62,294 nt of DNA from Candidatus Accumulibacter aalborgensis (GCF_900089955.1 NZ_FLQX01000013.1:1-62294); one strand, 5' to 3'; positions 26,470-35,757 are shown, counted from the first letter of the stretch. Numbers and translations are program-made. Notes: generated by a model not told the origin, from the sequence alone.

Positions 26470-28021
26470 GTGTACGGCGCGATGCGGCATCCAGCCGCCA
26501 CAGGCTTCTCTTGCCATCCGAAAAGACGACGGCCTGGTCCTGCAGAAAGGGATATTGCGACGACAGCCGGTTCTTCCCCCACAGCCATAGTGCGCCACCG
26601 GAATAGCCACAGAGCCTGGCCGTGAACTCACCGGGAAGAACGAGATATTCTTGCCTGTTCACCGGATCGAACTGGCCGGCGTCGTACAACTCCTTGCGCC
26701 AGTTGTCCTTGGCCGGCAAATCCGGGTCTCGCCAGTCGCTGACCACCCAGGGATGTTTTCTTGCCCGCAGATAGAACGGCAGGTCGTACTGATAGTCTTC
26801 GATCATGACGATTTGATCGTCGGTGTGGAACATCGGCAAGACTTGGTCCACCAGACTGCGCGAGGACCCGTGATCAAGGCGCGCGACCAGCAGGACCAGC
26901 GAAAGACAGGCCGTTCCGGCGACCACCAGGCACAGTCCCGGCCAGGCCGCGGCATCCGCCCTCCGCGTGCCCGGCAACCAGATGAGCAGCACGTCGGCGA
27001 TCAGGTAGGCCATCGGCGGCAGTGTTGGCAGAATGTAGCCGACCAGCTTTGAACTGGGCAAGGAGAAGAAAACCAGAATCACCGACAACCAGATGATCAT
27101 CAGGCTACGGATCGCGAAGCGCTCGCCGCCGATGAGGAAGTGTCGCGAACATGCGCGATAAATCCAGGGCGACCACGGCAGTGTGCCCACGAGCAAAACC
27201 GGGACATAGAACCAGAATGGCAATTGGTTGTTGAAGCCGGTCTCGGCGAAGCGTCGGAAATGGTGGTAGACGAAAAAATAATCCCAGAAACCGGGATACG
27301 ATTTCTCCATCCACCAGAACCACGGCGTGGCCAGGACCAGAAAAAGCGCGATCAGGCGCAGAGGCAGCAAGGCTGGAATCAATCTGAAACGCTTGCCGAG
27401 AAGCAGCCAGACAAACAGCACCGCGCCCGGCAGCAGCAGACCGATCAGGCCCTTTGCCAGAACGCCCAGCGCCGCAAAAATGTAGGTCGATGCCAGAGCG
27501 ATGCGATGGGGTAGACCACGCTCCAGGCTCAAGACAGCGTCCGCTCCGGCGAGGATGGTCAGCGAGATCATCGCCGCGACCAGCAGGTCAAGATTGGCAA
27601 ACTGGGCAGCGGCGAAGAACAAGGGCTGGGTGACAAGAACGACGACGGCCAGATTGGCCAGGCGCTTGTCCGCCTGCCGGCGCAAGAAGAGATGCAGCGC
27701 TCCGGCCGCGAGCACCGCCGCCAGCATCGACGCCAGACGCGCGGCCCATTCGTTGCCGCCAAAGAGCTTCAACGCCAGCGCGGTCAGCCAGTAGAACAGC
27801 GGCGGCTTGTGAAAGAAAGGCAGGCCATCGAGCGTGGGCACCAGCCAGTTGCCGCTGGTGAGCATTTCCCAGGCAACGCCGACGTAGCGCCCTTCGTCCG
27901 GCAACATGAGCGGCCTGATGCCTGCCGTCATGCACAACCAGAGCGCGCAGAAAATCAGCAGCAAGCCCGGCGAGCGGTTTGCCAGCACACCTTCGGCAAG
28001 CGAAGACAGGATTTTCCTCAT
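26435..28021 (-). CDS. ArnT-like glycosyltransferase family 39 membrane enzyme
   Basis: This encodes 528 residues with about twelve membrane segments. The catalytic loop is RPLMLPDEGRYVGVAWEML with the conserved Asp-Glu, followed by FHKPPLFYWLTALALKLFGG. ArnT/FlmK/LgmB enzymes transfer an amino sugar from undecaprenyl phosphate to lipid A phosphate at the periplasmic face. Its start overlaps the GT2 stop as ATGA. Confidence 0.87.
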   Translation of the reverse strand: MRKILSSLAEGVLANRSPGLLLIFCALWLCMTAGIRPLMLPDEGRYVGVAWEMLTSGNWLVPTLDGLPFFHKPPLFYWLTALALKLFGGNEWAARLASMLAAVLAAGALHLFLRRQADKRLANLAVVVLVTQPLFFAAAQFANLDLLVAAMISLTILAGADAVLSLERGLPHRIALASTYIFAALGVLAKGLIGLLLPGAVLFVWLLLGKRFRLIPALLPLRLIALFLVLATPWFWWMEKSYPGFWDYFFVYHHFRRFAETGFNNQLPFWFYVPVLLVGTLPWSPWIYRACSRHFLIGGERFAIRSLMIIWLSVILVFFSLPSSKLVGYILPTLPPMAYLIADVLLIWLPGTRRADAAAWPGLCLVVAGTACLSLVLLVARLDHGSSRSLVDQVLPMFHTDDQIVMIEDYQYDLPFYLRARKHPWVVSDWRDPDLPAKDNWRKELYDAGQFDPVNRQEYLVLPGEFTARLCGYSGGALWLWGKNRLSSQYPFLQDQAVVFSDGKRSLWRLDAASRRTLKPCAETPSSG

Positions 28022-29037
28022 GGTTGTTCGCTATCGGGCAAAGCCTTTTTCAAACCCGTGCCGACATCGTTCTTGAGGACGTAGAGCGGCCTTTGCTTGA
28101 CCTCGTCGAAGACGCGACTGAGGTAGGCACCGATCACTCCCAGGCCGAGCAGGTGCACCCCGGACAGGAAGAGCATGGTGGTCACGATCGTCGTCCAACC
28201 GGAAACCTGATTGCCGATCAGCATGTACTCGACCACCAGGTAGGCGCCGTAGGCGAAGGCGAGCAAGGCAACGATGAAGCCGATGAAGCTCAGCAGCCGC
28301 AGCGGCCAGGTCGAAAACGCCGTGATGCCGTCGACCGCAAACTGCACCAGGGCTATGAAGTCGAAGCGACTGGCGCCATGCAGGCGCTCGGGCGGAAGAT
28401 ACTCGATCGTTTCTGTCCTGAAGCCAACCCAGGCGTACAGGCCCTTCATGAAACGCGTACGCTCCGGCAACTGAATCAATGCGGCAACGACCTTGCGATC
28501 CATCAGGCGAAAATCACCTGCATCCGGCAGGATCTGCAGGCGGTTGCCGGAACCCAGGATGGCGTACAACAACGAAGCGCCATAACGCTTGACGCGTGAC
28601 TCGTCATCGCGATTGACGCGCACGGCGCAAACCACATCAGCCCCCGCACGCCACCGTTCCAGCATCTGCGGAATCAGCGCCGGAGGATGCTGCAGATCGG
28701 CGTCAAGACAGATCACGACCTGGCCGTCAGCGGCCTCCAGACCGGCGCTGAGCGCTGCTTCCTTGCCAAAGTTGCGCGACAACTGCAGATATCGGAAGCC
28801 GTGCCTGGCGGCCCATGAAGCCATCAGATCGGCGGTGGCATCGGTGCTGCCGTCATCGACGACGATGATTTCCCAGTCCGAACTGTGTGACTTGAGAATG
28901 GCTTCCAGACTCGGTAGCAGGACTTGCAGGTTGGCGCATTCGTTGAGCGCCGGAACGATGCAACTGACCGTGGGCAATTCGTATTCGCCACCCGCTCTTG
29001 CGCCGCTGAGCGCGGTTGGATTCACTGACTTATTCAC
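28018..29037 (-). CDS. Undecaprenyl-phosphate glycosyltransferase (GT2, ArnC/GtrB-like)
   Basis: This encodes 339 residues from GTG. The GT-A domain has EIIVVDDGSTDAT, CLDADLQHPP (DxD-like) and RFMKGLYAWVGF. Two C-terminal membrane helices follow (LLSFIGFIVALLAFAYGAYLV and TMLFLSGVHLLGLGVIGAYL). It would place a sugar on undecaprenyl phosphate in the cytosol, feeding the GT39 enzyme encoded downstream. With the deacetylase it matches the three-enzyme logic of Francisella FlmF2-NaxD-FlmK and Bordetella Lgm loci. Confidence 0.88.
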   Translation of the reverse strand: MNKSVNPTALSGARAGGEYELPTVSCIVPALNECANLQVLLPSLEAILKSHSSDWEIIVVDDGSTDATADLMASWAARHGFRYLQLSRNFGKEAALSAGLEAADGQVVICLDADLQHPPALIPQMLERWRAGADVVCAVRVNRDDESRVKRYGASLLYAILGSGNRLQILPDAGDFRLMDRKVVAALIQLPERTRFMKGLYAWVGFRTETIEYLPPERLHGASRFDFIALVQFAVDGITAFSTWPLRLLSFIGFIVALLAFAYGAYLVVEYMLIGNQVSGWTTIVTTMLFLSGVHLLGLGVIGAYLSRVFDEVKQRPLYVLKNDVGTGLKKALPDSEQP

Positions 29038-29043
29038 AAGATC

Positions 29044-29937
29044 TCACTTCATTGGCCGCCGATTGCGCGCCGTTTCGAGATGCTGACACAGCAACTCGGC
29101 GCCGTCGAGCAGGCGCGGCGTGTGGCGCTGGATGAGATCCGGCGGCACAAAGAACAGGTTGCCGCGCGCCACCGCGGTGATCGAGGTCCAGCGCTGCCAG
29201 TCGTCGAGCCACTCGGGCCGCGCTTCGCCCATGCCGCTGGCGACGATTGCTTCCGGGTTGGCATTGATCACCGCTTCGACGGTCACCGTCGGCGCCATGG
29301 TCTCCAGTTGGCCGAAAACGTTGTCGCCGCCGCACAAGTGGATGATGTCGGAGATGATCTGCCGGCGGCCGACGGTCATCAGCGGCTGTTTCCAGATCTG
29401 GTAAAAGGTGCGTACCGGCGGGCGGCTGCCGTAGCGCTTCTGCAGGCCAGCCAGCCGTTGGCGAAAGCTCTCGGCGGCGCGATTGGCGACCGGAGCGCTA
29501 CCGGCGAGCACGCCGAGGCGCTCGATCTCGGTGGCCACATCGTCGATGCGATTGGGCTGCGAGACGTAGATCCGAAAACCCAGCGCTCGCAGGCGGTCGA
29601 GATTCGCTGCCGCATTGCCGCTCTGCCAGGCGATGATCAGATCCGGCTGCAGCGCCGTGACACGTTCGAGATCGATCCGCGAGTAGCCGCCGACGCGCGC
29701 GATCCTGCTCGCTGCCGCCGGGTAGTCGCTGAAGTCGACGCTGCCGACGATGCGTTCGCCGGCGCCGGCGGCGAACAAGGTTTCGGTCAGGTGAGGCGCC
29801 AGGCTGACGATCCGTTTCGCCGGCTGCGCGAGGCGGACCGTGGCGCCGGTATCGTCTACGACGCTGACCTCGGCCAGCGCCACGCTGCTGGCGGCCAGCA
29901 GCCAGGCGGCGAGAAGCTTTCGCGACAGCGGCCTCAT
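29044..29937 (-). CDS. btuF: Cobalamin-binding periplasmic protein BtuF-like
   Basis: This encodes 297 residues with a signal peptide ending VALA-EVS. The helical-backbone binding protein fold is shown by KRIVSLAPHLTETLFAAGAG, VGGYSRIDLERVTALQPDLIIAW and CGGDNVFGQL. BtuF captures vitamin B12 for BtuCD. It lies one base after the cobD-like stop in the corrinoid cluster, which supports a corrinoid rather than haem or iron ligand. The ABC partner genes are not in this window. Confidence 0.85.
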   Translation of the reverse strand: MRPLSRKLLAAWLLAASSVALAEVSVVDDTGATVRLAQPAKRIVSLAPHLTETLFAAGAGERIVGSVDFSDYPAAASRIARVGGYSRIDLERVTALQPDLIIAWQSGNAAANLDRLRALGFRIYVSQPNRIDDVATEIERLGVLAGSAPVANRAAESFRQRLAGLQKRYGSRPPVRTFYQIWKQPLMTVGRRQIISDIIHLCGGDNVFGQLETMAPTVTVEAVINANPEAIVASGMGEARPEWLDDWQRWTSITAVARGNLFFVPPDLIQRHTPRLLDGAELLCQHLETARNRRPMK

Positions 29938-29938
29938 G

Positions 29939-30964
29939 TCAGGCGGTCCATCCGGCCAGCGCGCTGGCCAGGCGTTGCCATTCGGCTTCGGCTCCGGGCA
30001 GGCCGAAGCGGAGCAGGTCGTGGGCCGGAAAATATCGCGTCAGGATCGCCTGTCGCGCGAGGTGTTCAAAGAGCGGCAAGGCCTGCGGAATGGCCACAGT
30101 GGCGAACAAGGCCGTGCTCGTCACCTCGCCGAGTGGCGCCAGCAGCGCGGCGAGACGCGCCGCAGCGGCGATCAGCTCGGCGCGCGTCCGTGCCTGCCAG
30201 GGGGTATCGGCCAGTGCCAGCCTGGCGACGGCACGCGCCGGGCCGGACAGAGGCCAGGGGCCAATTGCTTCACGCAGCGGGGCTAGCTTTTCGCACGCGG
30301 CAAAGACGAAGCCGACACGCGCTCCGGCAAGGCCGAAGAACTTGCCGAGAGAACGCAGGACGATCAGGTTGGGCGCTTCCGGGCCACCGGCCAGTGCGGT
30401 CAGGCAATTGACCGGGTCGGCGTCGCCAAAGGCCTCGTCGATCACCAGCCAGCCGCCGCGGCCTTGCAATTGCGCTGCCGCGTCGAGCAGGGCGGTGACC
30501 GGCAAAGTGCCACCGGTTGGGTTGTTGGGGTTGCAGAGGACGATGACCGGCGTCGCCGCGGCGAGTGCACGCGCCAGCGCACGTTCCAGCCCCCCTGCCG
30601 ACGATGCCTGCTGCAGGCGGCGCAACTTGTGACCGGCACGCCCCCAGGCTTGAGGATGTTCTTCGTAGATCGGCGTCAGGCAGGCGACGACGACCGGCCG
30701 AAACAGCGCCGGCAAACGCTGGATCGCCGCCTGCGAACCCGGCAGCGCGAGCAGGCGATCGCTGCCGTAATAGGCAGCGGCAATCGCGTCGAGCCCGTCG
30801 TCGTCCTCGGGAAGGCGCCGCCAGCAGTCAGGGTCGATCACCGGCACCGGATAGGCGCGCGGGTTGATGCCCGTCGACAGGTCCAGCCAGTCGGCCAGAG
30901 CGCTTTCGCCGCGGGTTCCATACTGGCGGGCCGCGGCGCGCAAGCGGCCGCCGTGCTCAAGCAC
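29939..30964 (-). CDS. cobD: Threonine-phosphate decarboxylase CobD/CobC (PLP)
   Basis: This encodes 341 residues of the fold-type I aminotransferase family. The PLP lysine is in [15 protein letters not shown], with NPNNPTGG and DEAFGDAD upstream; [10 protein letters not shown] is typical of CobC/CobD. It makes (R)-1-amino-2-propanol phosphate for the nucleotide loop. Its start overlaps the end of cbiB by 8 bases. Confidence 0.9.
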   Translation of the reverse strand: MLEHGGRLRAAARQYGTRGESALADWLDLSTGINPRAYPVPVIDPDCWRRLPEDDDGLDAIAAAYYGSDRLLALPGSQAAIQRLPALFRPVVVACLTPIYEEHPQAWGRAGHKLRRLQQASSAGGLERALARALAAATPVIVLCNPNNPTGGTLPVTALLDAAAQLQGRGGWLVIDEAFGDADPVNCLTALAGGPEAPNLIVLRSLGKFFGLAGARVGFVFAACEKLAPLREAIGPWPLSGPARAVARLALADTPWQARTRAELIAAAARLAALLAPLGEVTSTALFATVAIPQALPLFEHLARQAILTRYFPAHDLLRFGLPGAEAEWQRLASALAGWTA

Positions 30965-31919
30965 GCGCCAGCCCCCAGCAGAACAGTATCGCCAACCACC
31001 CGCCGAGGCTGCCGCGCACCAGGTTCAGCGCCCGCGCGATATCCTCGCCGCACGCCGGCCGGCCTTCGCCGAGCACCGGCCGCTGTTCGATCCGGCCGTG
31101 GTAGACCGCTGGCCCGCCCAGGGCAAGACCCAGGCTACCGGCACCGGCGGCCATTACCGGCCCCGCGTTCGGGCTCTTCCAGCCCGCTGTCTGCACCCGC
31201 CAGCAGCGCAGCGCCGTTCTCGTACGCCCGCCCAGTGCGTACGACAAGGCCGTCAGCCGGGCGGGAAGATAATTCAGCACGTCGTCCGCGCGCGCAGCGG
31301 CCCAGCCGAAATCGGCGAAGCGCTCGTTGCGGTAGCCCCACATCGCGTCGAGCGTATTGGCCAGCCGGAAGAGAACGGCGCCCGGCCCGCCGAGCAGCGC
31401 GAACCAGAACAGCGCGCCGAAGACGGCGTCGTTGCCGTTCTCGAGCGTCGATTCGATGCACGCGCCGGCAACCGCCGCCGCGTCTAGGTTCTCGGTCTGC
31501 CGCGAGACCATCCAGCCGACGTGCTCGCGCGCCGCAAGCAGATCACCGCTGCCGAGATCCACGGCAACGCGGCGAGCATGCTCGCCGAGGCTGCGCCCGC
31601 CGAGCGCCAGGTAGAGCAGGAGGGTGTCGATCAGCCAGCCGGGCAGCCCCGGCGGGATCGCCCAGACAGCCAGCGCGACCGGCGGCAGAACGAGCAGCGA
31701 CCAGGCCAGCAGACCGCGCAGGCGACGCCAGCCAGCGGCGTTCAGGATCGCTTCGAGACGGCTGGCGAGCGTCCCGAAACCGACCAGCGGATGCCAGCGC
31801 CGCGGCTCGCCAAGTAGCCGATCGAGCGCTGCACCGGTGATCGCGGCGAGCGGCATGGAGAGTGATAGCGCCGCCGGCACGCTGAAGACAAGGAATTGTG
31901 AAGACAAGGGGGTGAGCAT
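30957..31919 (-). CDS. cbiB: Adenosylcobinamide-phosphate synthase CbiB
   Basis: This encodes 320 residues with about five membrane segments. The family words [17 protein letters not shown] and [31 protein letters not shown], plus [19 protein letters not shown], are clear. It attaches aminopropanol phosphate to adenosylcobyric acid. The start at 31919 leaves 34 bases to the divergent cobQ; an internal ATG at 31856 would also give a family-like start and cannot be excluded. Confidence 0.9.
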   Translation of the reverse strand: MLTPLSSQFLVFSVPAALSLSMPLAAITGAALDRLLGEPRRWHPLVGFGTLASRLEAILNAAGWRRLRGLLAWSLLVLPPVALAVWAIPPGLPGWLIDTLLLYLALGGRSLGEHARRVAVDLGSGDLLAAREHVGWMVSRQTENLDAAAVAGACIESTLENGNDAVFGALFWFALLGGPGAVLFRLANTLDAMWGYRNERFADFGWAAARADDVLNYLPARLTALSYALGGRTRTALRCWRVQTAGWKSPNAGPVMAAGAGSLGLALGGPAVYHGRIEQRPVLGEGRPACGEDIARALNLVRGSLGGWLAILFCWGLARA

Positions 31920-31953
31920 GCGAGAATCGGGGCATCGAAACCCGGATTCTACG

Positions 31954-33432
31954 ATGAACGAGCACCGCACTCCCAGCCTGATGATTCAGGGTTGCACTTC
32001 CGACGCGGGAAAAAGCGTGCTGGTCACCGCGCTGTGCCGCATCCTGCACCGCCGCGGCGTCCGCGTCGCGCCCTTCAAACCGCAGAACATGGCGCTCAAT
32101 TCGGCGGTTACCATCGATGGTGGCGAGATCGGTCGGGCACAGGCGCTGCAGGCGCTCGCTGCCGGCCTGCCGGCGCATTCGGACTTCAATCCGGTGCTGC
32201 TCAAACCAGCGACCGACAAGCGCGCGCAGGTGATCATCCACGGCAAGGCGCTGACCGACCTCGATGCGCGCGACTACCACGCCTACAAGCCGCGTGCGAT
32301 GACCGCCGTGCTCGAGTCGTGGCAACGCCTGTCGGCGCAGTACGAGTGCCTGCTCGTCGAAGGCGCCGGCAGCCCGGCGGAAATCAATCTGCGCGACCGT
32401 GACATCGCCAACATGGGTTTTGCCGAAGCAGTCGACTGCCCGGTGATCCTGATTGCCGACATCGATCGCGGCGGCGTCTTCGCTCATCTGTGCGGCACGC
32501 TCGATCTGCTCTCGCCCGCCGAGCAGGCGCGCGTCAAGGGTTTCGTGATCAACCGCTTTCGCGGCGACATCGGCCTGCTCGAAAGTGGCCTGCGCTGGCT
32601 CGAAGAACGGACCGGCAAGCCGGTGCTCGCCGTGCTGCCGTATCTGCACGGTCTCTACCTCGATGCCGAGGATGCCGTGCCACGCGAGCCGGCGCACAAG
32701 GCAGCGGCCGGGCTGCGCGTCATCGCCCCGGCCTACCCGCGGATGTCGAACCACAACGACCTCGACCCCTTGCGCTTTCACCCCGAAGTGGATTTTCGTT
32801 TCGTTGGCCCGAACGACCCGCCACCGCCCTGCGAGCTGATCGTGCTGCCGGGATCGAAGGCCGTGCAGGCCGATCTCGACTGGCTGCGCGCGCAGGGCTG
32901 GGAAGAAGCCATCCGCCGCCATCTGCGTTACGGTGGCAAGCTGATCGGCATCTGCGGCGGCCTGCAGATGATCGGTCGCCAACTGCACGATCCACTGGGG
33001 CTGGAAGGCGTCGCGGGCAGCTCGCCGGGACTGGGATGGCTGGACTACGAAACGACACTGGCCACCGAGAAAACGCTCGACAACGTCAGCGGCTGCCTGC
33101 TCTTGCCGGGATCGCCGGAGGTCGGCGGCTACACCATCCACATGGGCGTCACGCGCGGCGCGGCGCTGGCGCATCCGGCGGCAGTCCTCGCCGGCCAGCC
33201 CGATGGCGCCTTGTCCGACGACGGACAGATTCTGGCCACCTACTGCCACGGCGTGTTCGATTCGCCGCCAGCGCTGGCGGCGCTGCTCACCTGGGCTGGC
33301 CACCGCCCGACGCAGGACTTCGATCCGCGCCAACGTCGGGAAAACGACATCGACCGCCTCGCCGACGCCGTCGAGGAGCACATGGACCTGCGGCCACTGG
33401 CCGAGTGGTTGCCGGCGCAGGCGATGCGTTAG
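31954..33432 (+). CDS. cobQ: Cobyric acid synthase
   Basis: This encodes 492 residues. The N-terminal ATPase domain starts [20 protein letters not shown] and has [10 protein letters not shown]. The class I amidotransferase domain has the nucleophile in [11 protein letters not shown] and the catalytic His in TYCHGVFD. It amidates four side chains of adenosylcobyrinic acid a,c-diamide using glutamine. It is divergent from cbiB, with only 34 bases between starts, so the two share a control region. I see no B12 riboswitch there. Confidence 0.94.
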   Translation: MNEHRTPSLMIQGCTSDAGKSVLVTALCRILHRRGVRVAPFKPQNMALNSAVTIDGGEIGRAQALQALAAGLPAHSDFNPVLLKPATDKRAQVIIHGKALTDLDARDYHAYKPRAMTAVLESWQRLSAQYECLLVEGAGSPAEINLRDRDIANMGFAEAVDCPVILIADIDRGGVFAHLCGTLDLLSPAEQARVKGFVINRFRGDIGLLESGLRWLEERTGKPVLAVLPYLHGLYLDAEDAVPREPAHKAAAGLRVIAPAYPRMSNHNDLDPLRFHPEVDFRFVGPNDPPPPCELIVLPGSKAVQADLDWLRAQGWEEAIRRHLRYGGKLIGICGGLQMIGRQLHDPLGLEGVAGSSPGLGWLDYETTLATEKTLDNVSGCLLLPGSPEVGGYTIHMGVTRGAALAHPAAVLAGQPDGALSDDGQILATYCHGVFDSPPALAALLTWAGHRPTQDFDPRQRRENDIDRLADAVEEHMDLRPLAEWLPAQAMR

Positions 33433-33462
33433 CCGCGGCGCGGCGCCGCGCGCACTGACGCC

Positions 33463-33515
33463 CTACTCGTCAGGCTTCTCGCCGCGCACCAGCAGGAGCG
33501 AGGTCTGCCCTTTGG
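33463..33515 (-). repeat. Diverged copy of the 3' end of a universal stress protein gene
   Basis: From the TAG at 33463-33465 this reads, on the minus strand, QTSLLLVRGEKPDE, nearly the tail of the intact usp gene that ends at 34587 (QTSLLLVRGEESDE). About 41 of the first 48 bases match. Upstream similarity stops. It is a remnant, separated from the intact gene by the TumE/TumA module, as in the acnB case. Confidence 0.7.
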
Positions 33516-33560
33516 TTGGCGATATTGACAACGCTCGCGACCGTTGGTAAATTCTCCAAC

Positions 33561-33857
33561 ATGCACGCAGTCGAGCTCCTTCGCAGACGGATCGCCTTCT
33601 CCGCGGATGCCTTCGCGGAACTGGTGCTATGGCAGCTTCCCGAAGCTTTGCCTGGTTCGACGCATCGCTACAAATACAGGTTGGCGTACGTCGTCCATAG
33701 CGCTTGCGTGCTTCGATACGATAACGAATCAGGCAAGGGCGACCATCGTCACTACGGCGCCGCTGAGGAGAGCTACTCGTTCTCTACGCCCGAGGCGTTG
33801 GTCGCTGACTTCCAGAGTGATATTGCGAGGTGGAATGATGAAAACCGTGACTCTTGA
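33561..33857 (+). CDS. TumE-type toxin (DUF6516)
   Basis: This encodes 98 residues. It fits DUF6516/TumE: an FAELVLWQLPEALPGSTHRYKYRLAYV opening, LRYDNESGKGDHRH and a C-terminal ALVADFQSDI. These proteins are toxins paired with an HVO_A0114-type helix-turn-helix antitoxin, and that partner is the next gene, overlapping by 20 bases. No good RBS precedes the ATG, so the RNA may be leaderless. Confidence 0.82.
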   Translation: MHAVELLRRRIAFSADAFAELVLWQLPEALPGSTHRYKYRLAYVVHSACVLRYDNESGKGDHRHYGAAEESYSFSTPEALVADFQSDIARWNDENRDS

Positions 33858-34185
33858 GGTGTGTGCGCCATCCGAAGTAATGGCTGACTTCGTGCAGACG
33901 TGGAAGACCGGCAAGCCCCAGGAGTCGGCGCGGATTGCTTTCGCTACTCCGGAACTCCTGTGGAAGGTGCTCACCGCCAAGCGATGGGAACTTCTCAAGG
34001 CGCTTTGCGGTGCCGGGCCGGTATCGATTCGTGAAGCGGCCCGGCGTCTCGGTCGAGACGTGAAGGCCGTTCACGGAGATGTCAGCGCGCTCCTCGAGGC
34101 CGGTGTACTCAGCCGGGCGCAGGGGGGCGGAATCGAGTTTCCGTTCGAGGCGGTCAAGGTCGAGTTCCTGCTGCACGCTGCATAG
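33838..34185 (+). CDS. TumA-type antitoxin (HVO_A0114-like DNA-binding protein)
   Basis: This encodes 115 residues. The winged helix reads WELLKALCGAGPVSIREAARRLGRDVKAVHGDVSALLEAGVLSR, as in HVO_A0114-family regulators. The start may be at 33835 or 33838 (tandem ATG). It overlaps the toxin 3' end and presumably represses the pair while neutralising the toxin. Confidence 0.82.
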   Translation: MKTVTLEVCAPSEVMADFVQTWKTGKPQESARIAFATPELLWKVLTAKRWELLKALCGAGPVSIREAARRLGRDVKAVHGDVSALLEAGVLSRAQGGGIEFPFEAVKVEFLLHAA

Positions 34186-34187
34186 CT

Positions 34188-34418
34188 GTGCCGCGCGCCA
34201 TCGGCGAACACCTGGCGAATCCGGGCTTCGAAAAGGGCGCGTGGGCGACAGTGGACGTGAACGTTTCCCGCTTCGATGGCCGCGCCGAGAAGGTCAATAC
34301 CACCCTTCCCCGCCGCCTGCTGGCGAAAATCGACAGCTACGCCAAGGCCCACGGCGAGACACGTTCCGGATTTCTGGCTGATGCGGCTCGTGTGGCCATG
34401 CGGCAGGAAAATGCCTGA
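34188..34418 (+). pseudogene. Beheaded HicB-type antitoxin fragment
   Basis: Seventy-six residues match the C-terminal half of long HicB antitoxins: HLANPGFEKGAWATVDVNV, then AEKVNTTLPRRLLAKIDSYAKAHGETRSGFLADAAR (the ribbon-helix-helix). The N-terminal HicB fold, which binds the toxin, is missing, and no hicA is adjacent. It begins two bases after the TumA stop, so a chance GTG could still give translation. It probably marks the break point of an earlier TA locus. Confidence 0.75.
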
Positions 34419-34449
34419 GCGCAGATGCTCGCCGGCTATCCGTCAGTTC

Positions 34450-34575
34450 GTAGGGCGCAATAACCGAAGGGCATTGCGCCAAGTGTTGCATGACTGGCAG
34501 GATGCCTGATGGCGGTCCACTCCGGCATCCGGCATCCTGTATCCGGTGCAATGCGCTTCGCTTATTGCACCCTAC
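34450..34575. repeat. Inverted-repeat mini-element, GTAGGGTGCAATA family (copy 2)
   Basis: The left arm is GTAGGGCGCAATAACCG; the right arm, inverted, reads GTAGGGTGCAATAAGCGAAG. The core holds GGATGCC and GGCATCC words that can pair. The right arm is the near-identical partner of copy 1 at 11456. It sits between the HicB fragment and usp. Confidence 0.72.
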
Positions 34576-34586
34576 GCCTTGAAACA

Positions 34587-35051
34587 CTACTCGTCCGACT
34601 CCTCGCCGCGCACCAGCAGCAGCGACGTCTGCGCCTTGCGCACTAAACGCTCGGCGACGCTGCCGACGAAAAAGCGCTCGATGCCCCGCCGGCCGTGTGT
34701 GCCGACAATCAGGAGATCAGCCTGCCAGTCGGCCGCCGCGTCGATCAGCATGTCCGAAACGTGCTTCTGCTCGGATTCGACGAGCTTGATTTCGGCCTCG
34801 ACCCCGGCCGCCAGCGCCACCTGCAGCAGCCGACCGAGAAAGCCTTCAGCGCCAAGGCGCAAGCGCGCCTCGGTCTTGCCGGCGCTGCTCGGCAGCAGCA
34901 TCGCCAGCTCACGGTGGGCGAATAGCGTCTCGTCGATCGCGTGGCAAATCGCCATTTTCGCGCCGGTGGTCCTGGCCAACTCGATGGCGTTGTCCATCAC
35001 CCGGCTGGTCATGACGCTTTCATCAACGGCAACCATGATTCGCTTGTACAT
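34587..35051 (-). CDS. Universal stress protein
   Basis: This encodes 154 residues. It starts KRIMVAVDESVMTSRVMDNAIELA and has the ATP-binding signature GTHGRRGIERFFVGSVAERLVRKAQTSLLLVR, with the G-2x-G-9x-G(S/T) spacing of ATP-binding UspA proteins. A degraded copy of its 3' end lies at 33463. It stands in the middle of the cobalamin genes with no evident functional link to them. Confidence 0.92.
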   Translation of the reverse strand: MYKRIMVAVDESVMTSRVMDNAIELARTTGAKMAICHAIDETLFAHRELAMLLPSSAGKTEARLRLGAEGFLGRLLQVALAAGVEAEIKLVESEQKHVSDMLIDAAADWQADLLIVGTHGRRGIERFFVGSVAERLVRKAQTSLLLVRGEESDE

Positions 35052-35121
35052 TGGCTATCGGCTCCTTTATGGCGGTCGGACAAGCTGAACATCCCCGCCG
35101 TTGATCGTGGCCGGCAACGGG

Positions 35122-35667
35122 CTACTTGAGACTGAGCGGCAGGCCGGCGACGACCAGCGTCACGCGTTCGCACGCCGCCGCGACGCGCTGGTTGAGCCGC
35201 CCCTGCTCATCGGCAAACAGCCGCGACAACGCGGCCATCGGCACGACGCCCGAGCCGACTTCGTTCGAAACCAGGATCACCTGCCCCGGAAGTTGCGGTA
35301 GCAGGTCGATCAGGGCCTGCGTCGCGCCGTCGAGGCGTGGGCAGCGGACCGCTTTACCGGCTTCGGCCTGGATCGCCGCTTCGCCGGCAAAGAGCAGATT
35401 CGACAACCACAGCGTCAGGCAATCAACCAGCAGACAAACCTCGGGTGCCGCGTTCCGGCGCAGCGCAGCGGCCAGTTCGAGCGGCTCCTCGACCAGTCCC
35501 CAGTCGGCACGACGCCGGTCGCGATGGTGCACGATGCGCCGCGACATCTCGGCGTCGAGCGCTTGCGCGGTCGCCACGTAGATGACGCGCAGACCGCTTT
35601 CGCCGGCCCGGCGCTCGGCCAGCAGGCTCTTGCCCGAACGGGCGCCACCAAGGATCAGTTCTCGCAT
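35122..35667 (-). CDS. cobU: Adenosylcobinamide kinase / guanylyltransferase
   Basis: This encodes 181 residues. The P-loop is GGARSGKS at the N-terminus, with LLVDCLTLWLSNLLF and VSNEVGSGVVP as the other CobU/CobP signatures. It phosphorylates adenosylcobinamide and adds GMP. Read divergently from cobT across a 90-base gap. Confidence 0.93.
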   Translation of the reverse strand: MRELILGGARSGKSLLAERRAGESGLRVIYVATAQALDAEMSRRIVHHRDRRRADWGLVEEPLELAAALRRNAAPEVCLLVDCLTLWLSNLLFAGEAAIQAEAGKAVRCPRLDGATQALIDLLPQLPGQVILVSNEVGSGVVPMAALSRLFADEQGRLNQRVAAACERVTLVVAGLPLSLK

Positions 35668-35757
35668 GCTGCACAGCTTAGCATGCCCCGCTTTTGCGTA
35701 CGATAGTGCGCAAATTGGTGCGTATAATCGGCGCCTTTATCAGAGGCTCGCCGCAAG

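Noticed and set aside
31920-31953. B12 riboswitch between cbiB and cobQ
   Set aside because: The gap is 34 bases, too short for a cobalamin riboswitch, and other cob gene gaps show no B12-box-like sequence.
31543-33381. A 612-residue frame antisense to cobQ and cbiB
   Set aside because: Arg/His/Gln-rich composition and no recognisable motif; both real genes opposite are clear.
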